64,000 bases of DNA from Nocardia stercoris (GTDB lineage: Bacteria > Actinomycetota > Actinomycetes > Mycobacteriales > Mycobacteriaceae): positions 1-64,000 of the forward strand of contig NZ_RFFH01000007.1 in assembly GCF_003696265.1 (NCBI RefSeq), given 5' to 3'. Numbering within the stretch: position 1 is the stretch's first letter; every line of letters begins with the position of its first letter. Of the stretch, positions 27,943 to 36,752 are shown piece by piece. The translations under genes were made by a program, and so were the position numbers. The notes below the pieces were generated by a model. The model was not told the DNA's origin, ran no database searches, and was given only the letters and a program-made list of their open reading frames with translations.

Positions 27943-27991
27943 ATCCACTCCTTGCCGTATGCGATGAGGTGACGGAATGCGGTGCGGGACA

Positions 27992-28774
27992 TCAGAAGTT
28001 GCCCAGCCCGCCACAGACGTTGAGCGCCTGCGCGGTGATGGAGGCGGCCAGATCCGAGGCCAGGTAGCCGACCAAGCCGGCCACTTCCTCGGGCGTCGAG
28101 TAGCGGCCGAGCGGGATCTTCGCCTGGAACTTCTCCAGGATCGCGTCCTCGCTGGTCTGCCAGGCTTCGGCGTACCCGGCCCGGACCCGTTGCGCCATCG
28201 GCGTTTCCACATAGCCGGGGCAGACGGCGTTGACGGTGATCCCGGTCGGGGCCAGCTCGTTGCCGAGGGCCTTGGTGAAGCCGACGACCCCGTGTTTGGA
28301 CGCCGAGTACGGTGCGCCGAGTACGACGCCCTGCTTGCCGGCGGTGGAGGCGATATTGATGATCCGGCCGCGGTCCTTGGCGTTCATGCCGCCGGTGGTG
28401 AGCACTTCGCGGGTCACCAGGAAGACGCTGTGCAGATTGGTGGCGATGACGTCGTACCAGAGGTCGTCGGCGATGTCGGCGGTCACGCCGCCGCCGCTGC
28501 GGCCGGCGTTGTTGACCAGCACGTCGATCGGCCCGAACCGCTCCACGACGGTGCGCACCAGCGCCGAGATGTCCTCCCCCGAGCGGACGTCGGCGGTGGC
28601 GCCGTCGACGTCGTGGCCTTCGGCGCGCAGGGTATCGACGGTGGCGGTGACGGCGTCCTTGTCACGGGCGCAGAGGAATACGCGGTGTTCCTGCTCGGCG
28701 AGGCGGCGCGCGGCGGCCAGGCCGATTCCACTGGTCGAGCCGGTGACCAGGGCCACCCGGTTGGCTGTGGGCAT
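27992..28774 (-). CDS. C9 ketoreductase of type II PKS (ActIII-like)
   Basis: This 260-residue SDR has VALVTGSTSGIGLAAARRLA, VLVNNAGRSGGG, the catalytic YSASK and the PG segment CPGYVETPMAQRVRAGYAE. It also has the diagnostic C-terminus ALNVCGGLGNF shared with actinorhodin-type C9 reductases. It reduces the C9 carbonyl of the nascent polyketide using NADPH. An AAAAGGAG site precedes the ATG. Confidence 0.92.
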   Translation of the reverse strand: MPTANRVALVTGSTSGIGLAAARRLAEQEHRVFLCARDKDAVTATVDTLRAEGHDVDGATADVRSGEDISALVRTVVERFGPIDVLVNNAGRSGGGVTADIADDLWYDVIATNLHSVFLVTREVLTTGGMNAKDRGRIINIASTAGKQGVVLGAPYSASKHGVVGFTKALGNELAPTGITVNAVCPGYVETPMAQRVRAGYAEAWQTSEDAILEKFQAKIPLGRYSTPEEVAGLVGYLASDLAASITAQALNVCGGLGNF

Positions 28775-28806
28775 GACAGTTCTCCTTTTCGGTCCGTGGC
28801 CGGGGT

Positions 28807-29070
28807 TCAGGGCGCTTGCGCGTCGGCGAGCAGGGCGGTGTTGACGAGATCGACCAGTTGCTGTGGGGTCGTCGCGGCCACTACGGCGTCGTCGTCGAGG
28901 GTGACGCCGAATTCGCGTTTGATCCGGCTGGTGGTCTCCAGCAGCGCGAGCGATTCGTAACCGAGGGTCTCGAATTCGATCTCGGCGAAGTCGCCGTCCA
29001 GACCGGCGCTGTCGCCGGATCCCTCGCGCAGGATTCGCCGGAGGTCCTCGAGGGTGAATTGTGTTGCCAT
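28807..29070 (-). CDS. Type II PKS acyl carrier protein
   Basis: This 87-residue acidic ACP has the phosphopantetheine attachment Ser40 in LGYESLALLET. The preceding 36 residues and the following helix FGVTLDDDAVVAATTPQQLV fit type II PKS ACPs. The usual DSL motif is replaced by ESL. It carries the growing chain between the ketosynthase pair and the tailoring enzymes. It lies 20 bp after KS-beta. Confidence 0.92.
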   Translation of the reverse strand: MATQFTLEDLRRILREGSGDSAGLDGDFAEIEFETLGYESLALLETTSRIKREFGVTLDDDAVVAATTPQQLVDLVNTALLADAQAP

Positions 29071-29090
29071 GTCGGTCCTTTCGTCGAGTG

Positions 29091-30299
29091 CTACCGGCCG
29101 CGCACGACCAGCGCGGAATTGAATCCGCCGGAGCCGCGGGCCAGGATCAGTGCCGTGCGCACCGGCGCCGGGCGCGCGGCGGTGACCAGGTCGAGCTCGT
29201 ATTCCGCGGCGAGCGCCGAGCCGATCGTGGGCGGGATGACCTCGTCACGGATCGACAGGAAAGCGGCTGCCACATCGAGCGGCGCGGCGCCCGAATACAG
29301 CCGTCCCGTCATGGTTTTGGGCGCGGTGACCGGTACCCCCCGGGGCCCGAACACCCTGGTGATCGCGGTGGCCTCGATCCGGTCGAGTTCGGGATCGCCG
29401 GCGGCGTCGGCGAACACCACGTCGACCTCGGCGGCCGTGATACCCGCATCAAGCAGCGCGACCTCGATGGCGCGCCGCAGTCCCGGCTCGCACCCACTGC
29501 CCGGCCGCGCGTCGACGGTGGCGGCGTGCCCGACAATCGACCCGTAGATATGTTCCGCGCCACGGGATTCCGCGTGCTCGGCATCCTCGAGCACCAGCAG
29601 TGCCCCGCCCTCACCGGGCACGTGCCCGGCCGCGGCGGCGTCGAAGGGCAGGTAGGCGCGCTGTGGATCGTCCGAGGTGCTGAGGCCGCCGCCGGCCAGC
29701 TGCGCCACCCAGCCCCACGGACACAGCGAGGCGTCCACCGCGCCGGAGATCACCACCGCGGTCCCCTTGCGGATCTGCCGGCGCGCCTGGGCGACCGCGT
29801 CCAGCCCGCCGGCCTCGTCGCTGACGACCACGCTGCTGGGCCCGCGCAGGCCGTTGCGGATCGAGATCTGACCGCTGTTGACCGCGTAGAACCAGGCGAA
29901 CGACTGGTAGGCGCTGACGAACTCACCGCCCTTGCTCCACAAGGCCTTCAGCTCGTTCTGCCCGAACTCGAACCCACCCGAATGGCTGGCGGTGATCACG
30001 CCCGCGGCGTAGTCCGGTAACGCCGCGGGATCGATCCCGGCGTCCGCGAAGGCCCAGTCCGCGCACACCAGGGCGAGCCGAGTCATCCGGTCGGTCTGCG
30101 GCAGCAGCCGGCTGGGCAGGTAGTCCTCGGCGACGAACCCGTCGATCTCACCGGCGAGCCGGGACGGGTACGAGGTGGGGTCGAACCGCGTGATCCGGCG
30201 GATGCCGGTGCGGCCCGCCAGCGTGGCCGTCCAGTACTCCTCCAGGCCCAGCCCGGTGGGCGCGGCGACGCCCAGGCCGGTGACGACGGTGGCGTTCAT
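29091..30299 (-). CDS. Ketosynthase beta subunit (chain length factor)
   Basis: This 402-residue KS-like protein lacks the catalytic Cys. At the aligned position stands Glu162 (VVVSDEAGGLDAV) where most chain length factors have Gln (AEQAGG) and KS-alpha has Cys. Other KS-beta marks are HSGGFEFGQNELKALW and YQSFAWFYAVNSGQ. It pairs with KS-alpha and sets chain length. Its start overlaps the KS-alpha stop (ATGA at 30296-30299), the classical coupling of this pair. See the finding on Glu162. Confidence 0.93.
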   Translation of the reverse strand: MNATVVTGLGVAAPTGLGLEEYWTATLAGRTGIRRITRFDPTSYPSRLAGEIDGFVAEDYLPSRLLPQTDRMTRLALVCADWAFADAGIDPAALPDYAAGVITASHSGGFEFGQNELKALWSKGGEFVSAYQSFAWFYAVNSGQISIRNGLRGPSSVVVSDEAGGLDAVAQARRQIRKGTAVVISGAVDASLCPWGWVAQLAGGGLSTSDDPQRAYLPFDAAAAGHVPGEGGALLVLEDAEHAESRGAEHIYGSIVGHAATVDARPGSGCEPGLRRAIEVALLDAGITAAEVDVVFADAAGDPELDRIEATAITRVFGPRGVPVTAPKTMTGRLYSGAAPLDVAAAFLSIRDEVIPPTIGSALAAEYELDLVTAARPAPVRTALILARGSGGFNSALVVRGR

Positions 30300-31576
30300 C
30301 GCCGCCTCCGGAACGGGTCGGCCAGCACCACCGCGCTCTGGAAGCCACCGAACCCGCTGCCCACCGACAGCACGACATCGATCGGGTGATCGCGCGCGTC
30401 GATCGGGACGTAGTCCAGATCGCATTCGGGGTCGGGGTTGTGCAGGTTCGCGGTCGGCGGCACCACGTTGTTGGTCAGTGCCAGGGCCGACGCGGCGATC
30501 TCGATGGAACCGATGGCGCCGAGCGAATGCCCGACCATCGACTTGATGGAACTCACCGGTGTCCGGTAGGCGTGGTCGCCGAGACTGCGCTTGAAGGCGG
30601 CGGTCTCGTGGCGGTCGTTCTGTTTGGTGCCCGAGCCGTGCGCGTTGATGTAGTCGATCTCGTGGCCGTCGATCCGGGCCTCGGCCAGCGCCACCCGGAT
30701 CGCCTCGGCCATCTCCTTGCCGTCGGGCCGCAGCCCGGTCATGTGGAAGGCATTGGATCGCGTTGCGTGCCCGGCCAATTCGGCGTAGATGGTGGCGCCG
30801 CGCCGGAGTGCGCTTTCCAGCTCCTCCAGCACGAAGACCGCGGAACCCTCGCCGAGCACGAACCCGTTGCGGCTGGCGTCGAACGGCCGTGACGCGTGCT
30901 CGGGATCGTCGTTGCGTGGTGTGGTGGCCTTGATGGCGTCGAAGCAGGCCACGGTGATCGGGCTGATCGGGGCGTCGCTCGCGCCGGCGATCATCACGTC
31001 CGCGCCGCCCTCGCGCAGGATCTCGGCGGCGTAGCCCACCGCGTCCAGACCGGAGGTGCAGCCGGTGGAGACGACGGTGCCCGGGCCCTGCGCGCCCACC
31101 GCCCACGCCACCTCGGTGGCGAACGAACCCGGGGTGAAGTAGTTGTACAGATGCGGTACGGCGTAGGTGTGATCGACCAGTTCGAGTCGGCCACCGTCGC
31201 TGACCGTGCGGTACTCCTGATCCAGGCCCATGGTCGCGCCGACCGCACTGCCGATCGTCACCCCCATCCGGTACGGATCGATGCCGTCGAACTCCAGCCC
31301 GCTGTCGGCCATCGCCTCGCGGGCGCTGACCACAGCCAGCTGCGCCGCCCGGTCCATGCGCCGGATCTCCTGTGGCCGCAGGCCGTGCAATTCGGGGTCG
31401 AAGTCGATCTCGGCGGCGACCTGCGACCGGAACGGTGCGGGATCGAAGAACGAGATCCGGCGGGTCGCGGTGCGGCCGTTGGAGATCAGGTCCCAGAAGT
31501 TCTTGGTGCCTACACCGCCCGGGGCGGTGACTCCGATGCCGGTGATCACTACCCGGCGCTGCTGCTCGATGGTCAC
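30296..31576 (-). CDS. Ketosynthase alpha subunit of type II PKS
   Basis: This 426-residue condensing enzyme has nucleophile Cys173 in VVSTGCTSGLDAV and catalytic His313 (NAHGSGTKQND) and His350 (SMVGHSLGAIGS). It condenses malonyl units on the ACP. The preferred start is GTG 31576, which has a GGAG site 6 nt upstream and overlaps the cyclase stop (GTGA). ATG 31588 would add four residues. Confidence 0.94.
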   Translation of the reverse strand: MTIEQQRRVVITGIGVTAPGGVGTKNFWDLISNGRTATRRISFFDPAPFRSQVAAEIDFDPELHGLRPQEIRRMDRAAQLAVVSAREAMADSGLEFDGIDPYRMGVTIGSAVGATMGLDQEYRTVSDGGRLELVDHTYAVPHLYNYFTPGSFATEVAWAVGAQGPGTVVSTGCTSGLDAVGYAAEILREGGADVMIAGASDAPISPITVACFDAIKATTPRNDDPEHASRPFDASRNGFVLGEGSAVFVLEELESALRRGATIYAELAGHATRSNAFHMTGLRPDGKEMAEAIRVALAEARIDGHEIDYINAHGSGTKQNDRHETAAFKRSLGDHAYRTPVSSIKSMVGHSLGAIGSIEIAASALALTNNVVPPTANLHNPDPECDLDYVPIDARDHPIDVVLSVGSGFGGFQSAVVLADPFRRRR

Positions 31577-31899
31577 AGCGAACTCCATTCGTAGAACCGG
31601 TGCGCCATGGCGTCCGCGGGTGAGCGCCAGGTCTGCGGGTCGTAGGCCTCGATGAACGGCTTCAGGTCGTCGCTGATCCGGACGAAGCGGGGGTCGGTCT
31701 TGGCGCTCTCGATGCGGTCGCCGCCGTCGTCGGCGTCGAAGTCCTGCAGGTGGAAGTAGAGGCCGTGGTACCGGAAGAGCTGCCGGCGGCGGGTGCCCAT
31801 CCGGTGCGGCATCTCGCTGTTGTCGAATTCCCGGAACAGGCCGGCGACGTCGGTGGCGGAGCCCGGCTGCATCCGGGCCACGATCAGTGTGCTGAACAT
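31573..31899 (-). CDS. TcmI-type polyketide cyclase
   Basis: This 108-residue protein of the SnoaM/TcmI dimeric alpha/beta-barrel cyclase family has FSTLIVARMQPGSATDVAGL, PHRMGTRRRQLFRYHGLYFH and a C-terminal DAMAHRFYEW. It guides closure of later rings. Its place directly before KS-alpha is the usual one in angucycline clusters. ATG 31899 has an AGAGG site; an ATG at 31920 overlapping the hydroxylase stop would add seven residues. Confidence 0.9.
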   Translation of the reverse strand: MFSTLIVARMQPGSATDVAGLFREFDNSEMPHRMGTRRRQLFRYHGLYFHLQDFDADDGGDRIESAKTDPRFVRISDDLKPFIEAYDPQTWRSPADAMAHRFYEWSSL

Positions 31900-31916
31900 G
31901 GTTACCTCTCTCGTTG

Positions 31917-33377
31917 TCATCGGGCGGGCCCGAACCAGCGGTCCAGGGCCATCGGGAGATCGTGGAAACTGCCCGGCGCGGCCCACGCGATGTGGCCGTC
32001 GGGCCGCACCAGCACCGCGGCGGTGCGATACAGGGCGTCGTCAGGTGAAAGGTGTTGCGGCACTGCGGTGATCACGTCGATGCGATCGGTCCACGGGTGC
32101 GCGCGGGCGCGCAGGGCCGCGTTGTCGGCGAGGTCCAGCAGCACGCCGCGCCCGGTGCGCAGCAGTTCCGCGCTGGTGACCTCGCGGCCGTCGCGGCGCA
32201 ACGCGAGCGGGGGCAACCGGGCACCCAGCAGCGGGAAGGTGCCGCCACCGACGTCGTAGCGGATGTCGAGACCGCTGACGCGGCCCGCCAGCAGGCGTTC
32301 GACCTCCGCGTACTCGACCAGCTCGCCCAGCAGTTCGCGCAGCGGCGCGACCTCCGCCCCGCCGAGCACGAACAGGCTCTGCGCCCGTGTGTTGGCGAGC
32401 AGACGGCGGCCCACCGCGTGCCGTTCGGCGTGGTAGGTGTCCAGCAGGCTCGGTGGCGCCGTCCCGCGCAGCACCGCGCCCAGCTTCCAGCCCAGGTTCA
32501 CCGAGTCCTGGATGCTGGTGTTCATGCCCTGCCCGCCGGCCGGCAGATGGACGTGCGCGGCATCACCGGCCAGCAGCACCCGGCCGCGCCGATACTCGGT
32601 CACCAGCCGCGCGGCATCGCCGAAGGCGCTGACCCACACCGGATCCGCGTGCGAGATGTCGACGCCGGTCAGCCGTTTCCACACGTCCGCCACCTCGGCG
32701 AAGGCGGGCGGCTCGGTGCGCCGCCGCGGTGGCACGCCCCGTTCACCGACGATGACGCGGGTGACACCGTCGGGCAGGCGAGCGCACATCACCATGCCGC
32801 CGTCGACCTGCTCGCCGATCATCCGCGGCTGCAGGTCCACCCCGCGCAGATCCGCGAGATAGAGCTCGGTCGTGGCGGAGGTCCCGGGGAAGTCGAAGCC
32901 GGCCGCCTTGCGGACGAGGCTGCGGCCACCGTCACAACCGACCAGGTAGGCGGCGGTGAGTTCGGTCGAGTCCCCCAGCCGCACAGTGACCCGGTCGCCG
33001 AGATCCTCGACGCCGGTCACCTCCTGCCCGCGCCGGATGTCGGCACCGAGGCCGCGTGCCCAGGATTCGAGCACGGTCTCGGTGACCGACTGTGGCACGG
33101 TGCGCGCGGAGCGCACGGTGGTTCCGAGCGAGGTCAGATCGAGCGGGATGCCGCCGAAGTGGCCCGCGGTGGCGGTGTCGAGGTCGCCGAACCGCGACAG
33201 CAGGCCGCGCTGGTCGAAGACCTCGACGGTGCGGGCGGTCAGGCCGATCCCGCGGGACTCGCCGGTGCGGCTGTCGAGCCGTTCCAGGACCGTGACGTCG
33301 ATTCCGGCCAGGCGCAGTTCTCCGGCGAGCATGAGGCCGGCCGGCCCCGCGCCCACGACGATCACCGATGCGTTCAT
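31917..33377 (-). CDS. PgaE-like FAD-dependent aromatic hydroxylase
   Basis: This 486-residue group A flavin monooxygenase has SVIVVGAGPAGLMLAGEL, the DG motif LVGCDGGRSLVRKAAGF and GDAAHVHLPAGGQGMN. A C-terminal thioredoxin-like domain (about 385-486) ends RPDGHIAWAAPG. Enzymes of this type (PgaE, UrdE, JadH class) hydroxylate C12 of the angucycline skeleton. ATG 33377 has a CAGGAG site; an upstream ATG at 33401 overlaps the carboxylase stop. It forms the natural partner of the PgaM-like fusion. Confidence 0.88.
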   Translation of the reverse strand: MNASVIVVGAGPAGLMLAGELRLAGIDVTVLERLDSRTGESRGIGLTARTVEVFDQRGLLSRFGDLDTATAGHFGGIPLDLTSLGTTVRSARTVPQSVTETVLESWARGLGADIRRGQEVTGVEDLGDRVTVRLGDSTELTAAYLVGCDGGRSLVRKAAGFDFPGTSATTELYLADLRGVDLQPRMIGEQVDGGMVMCARLPDGVTRVIVGERGVPPRRRTEPPAFAEVADVWKRLTGVDISHADPVWVSAFGDAARLVTEYRRGRVLLAGDAAHVHLPAGGQGMNTSIQDSVNLGWKLGAVLRGTAPPSLLDTYHAERHAVGRRLLANTRAQSLFVLGGAEVAPLRELLGELVEYAEVERLLAGRVSGLDIRYDVGGGTFPLLGARLPPLALRRDGREVTSAELLRTGRGVLLDLADNAALRARAHPWTDRIDVITAVPQHLSPDDALYRTAAVLVRPDGHIAWAAPGSFHDLPMALDRWFGPAR

Positions 33378-33397
33378 GGCATTCTCCTGAATTGTGT

Positions 33398-35149
33398 TCA
33401 TGCGACACTGATTTCGGGATCCTCGACGCGGCACACCGTGACGCCCGAGCGGAGCGTGGTGCCGACGTCGGCCGTGAGGTCGCGGACTACCCCGGCTCGG
33501 TGGGCGGTCAGCGGCTGCTCCATCTTCATCGCCTCGAGCACCAGGATCAGATCCCCCGCTTCGACCCGTTGTCCCTCGGCCACAGCGACTTTCACGACCG
33601 TGCCCTGCATGGGCGCGACCAGCGCCGCCGCGGTGGCCGGCCGTTCGCGGCGCTGCGGTCCGGCGCGCCGGACCGACCGGGGCGAGCGGGCGGCCGGTTG
33701 CCCGAGGGTGGGCAGGGACACCTCGAGCCGGCGGCCGCTGATCTCGACCACCACGGTCTCGCGGTCGGCCGGTTCCCCGGCTACCGCGGTGGACGGGTGG
33801 GCGGGGATCCGGTTGTCGAATTCCGTTTCGATCCACCGGGTGTGCACGCGAAACGGATCACCGGCGAACGCCGGGTCCGTGACCACCGCGCGATGGAACG
33901 GGAGGGTGGTCGGCACTCCCTCGACCTCGAACTCCGCCAGCGCCCGGGCCGCACGACGCAGCGCCTGTTCGCGGGTGGCGCCGGTGACGATCAGCTTGCC
34001 CAGCAGGGAGTCCCAGGCCGATCCGAGCACGGTGCCGGTCCGCACGCCGCTGTCCAGGCGCACTCCCGGCCCGGCGGGCGGGTCGAACGCGGTCAACGTC
34101 CCTGGGGCGGGCAGGAATTCGAGCCCGGGATCCTCCGCGTTGATGCGGAATTCGATCGAGTGACCGCGCGGCTCGGGGTCGCCGTAGCCGAGCGGTTCAC
34201 CGCGCGCGATGCGGAACATCTCGCGGACCAGGTCGATCCCGGTCACCTCCTCCGACACCGGGTGCTCGACCTGCAGCCGGGTGTTGACCTCCAGGAAGGA
34301 GATGACACCGTCGGCGCCGACGAGGAATTCGCAGGTTCCCGCGCCCACGTATCCGGCCTGCGCGAGGATCGCCTTGGACGCCCGGTACAGTTCCGCGCGC
34401 TGGTCCGGGTTCAGGAACGGCGCGGGCGCCTCCTCGACCAGCTTCTGGTGCCGGCGCTGCAGCGAGCAGTCCCGGGTGGATACCACCACGACGTTGCCGA
34501 AAGTGTCTGCCAGGCATTGGGTTTCCACGTGCCGGGGCCGGTCGAGGTAGCGCTCGACGAAGCATTCGCCGCGCCCGAACGCCGCGACCGCCTCCCGGAC
34601 CGCCGAATCGAACAGCTCGGTGATCTCGGCGCGCTCGCGAGCCACTTTCAACCCGCGGCCGCCACCACCGAAGGCGGCTTTGATCGCGATCGGCAGGCCG
34701 TACCGGTCGGCGAACTCGGCCGCCTCCGCCGCACCCGAGACGGGTTCGGCGGTGCCGGGCACCAGCGGCGCGCCGACCGCCCGGGCGATGCGCCGGGCGG
34801 CGACCTTGTCGCCCAGGTCGCGGATGGCCGCCGGCGGCGGCCCGATCCACACCAGTCCCGCATCGAGCACTGTCTGCGCGAATTCGGCGTTCTCGGAGAG
34901 GAATCCGTAGCCCGGGTGCACCGCGTCCGCGCCGGCGAGCGCCGCGATCCGCAGCAGCTTCGCGCTGTCGAGATACGTCGAGGCCGGGGTGTCACCGTGG
35001 AGTGCGTAGGCCTCGTCGGCGAGCCGCACGTGCGGGGCGTCCCGGTCCGGGTCGGCGTAGACCGCGACCGAGGTCAGCCCCTCGTCCCGGCAGGCCCGCA
35101 CGATCCGCACCGCGATCTCGCCGCGATTGGCCACCAATACTGTACGCAT
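33398..35149 (-). CDS. Acyl-CoA carboxylase alpha subunit (biotin carboxylase + BCCP)
   Basis: This 583-residue protein has an N-terminal biotin carboxylase (VLVANRGEIAVRIVRACRD; ATP-grasp loop AFGGGGRGLKV; FLEVNTRLQVEHPV). The C-terminal biotinyl domain has the target Lys542 in EAMKMEQP. It carboxylates its own biotin for the beta subunit (23429-25000). Placement inside the PKS operon shows a dedicated malonyl-CoA supply. Confidence 0.93.
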   Translation of the reverse strand: MRTVLVANRGEIAVRIVRACRDEGLTSVAVYADPDRDAPHVRLADEAYALHGDTPASTYLDSAKLLRIAALAGADAVHPGYGFLSENAEFAQTVLDAGLVWIGPPPAAIRDLGDKVAARRIARAVGAPLVPGTAEPVSGAAEAAEFADRYGLPIAIKAAFGGGGRGLKVARERAEITELFDSAVREAVAAFGRGECFVERYLDRPRHVETQCLADTFGNVVVVSTRDCSLQRRHQKLVEEAPAPFLNPDQRAELYRASKAILAQAGYVGAGTCEFLVGADGVISFLEVNTRLQVEHPVSEEVTGIDLVREMFRIARGEPLGYGDPEPRGHSIEFRINAEDPGLEFLPAPGTLTAFDPPAGPGVRLDSGVRTGTVLGSAWDSLLGKLIVTGATREQALRRAARALAEFEVEGVPTTLPFHRAVVTDPAFAGDPFRVHTRWIETEFDNRIPAHPSTAVAGEPADRETVVVEISGRRLEVSLPTLGQPAARSPRSVRRAGPQRRERPATAAALVAPMQGTVVKVAVAEGQRVEAGDLILVLEAMKMEQPLTAHRAGVVRDLTADVGTTLRSGVTVCRVEDPEISVA

Positions 35150-35176
35150 GACTTGTTTCCCTTGCCGCGCAGTCGA

Positions 35177-36355
35177 TCACAAGTAGGTCGTATTGGGCTC
35201 GAGCCCGCACAGCGTGCGGCCGTAGAGCTCGATGTTGACGGCGGGGGTGATCATGCCGTGCAGCGAGGCGGCGTGGATGTCGCGTTGCAGCCGGGCGATC
35301 GGCACGTCGCGGTAGATGGAGGAACCGCCGCTGGCCTGGGCCAGGATCTCCACCGCCTGTTTGGCCTGCTTGGCGATCCAGCCGATCTGCACCCGGGAGG
35401 AGACCCGTTCGTCCTGGGTCCACGGTTCGCCGGAGGCGACCTTGGCGTCGACCCGGTCCGCGAAGCGCCGGGCCCGGGCCTCGGCGTCCTCGATCAGCAG
35501 CGCCGCCTCACCGACCTGGAGATGGGTGACCGGGGCATCCTGCTGGCTGGTGTAGTCGGTGTAGGTGATCGGCCGTCCGGGCAGTCGCTCCAGGAACCCG
35601 CTCAGTGCCTGGCGGGCCGCGCCGACCAGCTGGCCGGTCTGGATTACCGTCGCGGACACCAGCATCGGCACCGTATAGATCGGCTTCGGGCCGTTGACCG
35701 CCGACAGCGAGATGTTCTGATAGAAGTCGGCGCCGCTGATCACCCGGTGGTCGGGGACGAAGACGTCCGTGGCGACGGTGGTGACGCTGCCCGAGCCTTC
35801 CAGGCCGGTGGTGAACCAGTCGTCGACGATCTCGAGCTCGGTGACCGGCACGACGGCGAAGATCGGGATCTGCTGCGACTCCGGATCGTCCGGCACGGCC
35901 GCGGTGATCTTCCAGTGTGCGTGCAGCACACCACTGTTGAACTTCCACCGCCCGTTCAGCCGGTACCCGCCGTCGACGCGGGTCGCGGCGCCGGTGGCCG
36001 CGGTCGTGCCCGTGACCCGCACGTTCGGCGTGGCGAATACCTCGTCCAGGGCGGCGTCCGGCCAGAACGCGGTCATCCAGGTCAGCGACGCGTAGATCGA
36101 CAGGCAGAAGGCCACCGAGGTGTTGCCGCGCGCGATCTCGGCGAGGACGTCGAGGTGGGTACGGAAGTCGGATTCGTAGCCGCCGTATTGGTTCGGCACC
36201 TGCAACCGCAGCAGCCCGGACTCCTCGATCGCGGTGATCACGTCTTCCGGTAGCCGGCGGTGCTCGTCGATCCACTGGGCTCGCGAGCGCAGCAGCGGCG
36301 CCAGTTTCGCGGCGCGTTCCACGAGTTCGGCCCGGGACGGGGTAGGTGATGACAT
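35177..36355 (-). CDS. Group D flavin monooxygenase (acyl-CoA dehydrogenase fold)
   Basis: This 392-residue protein has the acyl-CoA dehydrogenase fold but reads like two-component aromatic oxygenases (HsaA/ActVA-ORF5 class). Marks are LRLQVPNQYGGYE, RLNGRWKFNSGVLHAHW, WFTTGLEGSGSVTTVATDVF and a C-terminal QASGGSSIYRDVPIARLQRD. It needs reduced flavin from a separate reductase, probably 20368-20988. It is the first gene of the PKS operon. Confidence 0.82.
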   Translation of the reverse strand: MSSPTPSRAELVERAAKLAPLLRSRAQWIDEHRRLPEDVITAIEESGLLRLQVPNQYGGYESDFRTHLDVLAEIARGNTSVAFCLSIYASLTWMTAFWPDAALDEVFATPNVRVTGTTAATGAATRVDGGYRLNGRWKFNSGVLHAHWKITAAVPDDPESQQIPIFAVVPVTELEIVDDWFTTGLEGSGSVTTVATDVFVPDHRVISGADFYQNISLSAVNGPKPIYTVPMLVSATVIQTGQLVGAARQALSGFLERLPGRPITYTDYTSQQDAPVTHLQVGEAALLIEDAEARARRFADRVDAKVASGEPWTQDERVSSRVQIGWIAKQAKQAVEILAQASGGSSIYRDVPIARLQRDIHAASLHGMITPAVNIELYGRTLCGLEPNTTYL

Positions 36356-36752
36356 GAACGATTCCTCTCGCGACAGACGTGTCCCGCGAATGTGTTGTCG
36401 GGGAGTGGCTCCGAAGCCGGGCGACGGTGCGCGGCGGGCCGTTGTGATGTCGGCTGCCCGGCGAGTCGATCGCCCGGCGAAAACGACTCTGGCACCGATC
36501 GGAGTGGTCGTTCAAGATCGTGGGCGTAATACTACGGTCGGCCCGTAGCATTGCGACCGGAAAGTCCTGGGGCGCCCGTAGGATTCGGGTCCGCGACCAC
36601 AGTTCAACTGTGGGAAGAGTTTCCCGCCGGGCGTGTGGTAGAAATCGGAACAGTACTGGAACACGGGTCGATCCACGAGACGCGTCGCGGAATCGAGACT
36701 TTACTGCCGCATGTTCGGGATCCGGTGTGCGGGTGCCGTATACGGAAAAGAG
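36356..36752. promoter_or_regulatory. Leader and promoter region of the PKS operon
   Basis: About 400 bp without a gene separate the operon start (36355) from the LuxR terminator. It is the only long upstream gap of the minus-strand PKS genes and so must carry the main promoter. A palindrome CTACGG-TCGGC-CCGTAG lies at 36533-36549 and overlaps a TAGTAT hexamer on the minus strand, a candidate activator or repressor site near a -10 element. Confidence 0.45.

Noticed and set aside
33368..36253. 961-residue plus-strand open frame across the PKS operon
   Set aside because: Spans the antisense of two well-supported genes and their junction; no domain recognised.
17275..36355. Naming the product as a brasiliquinone
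   Set aside because: The gene set fits a benz[a]anthraquinone, but nothing in the sequence alone fixes the starter, ring oxidation or substituents.
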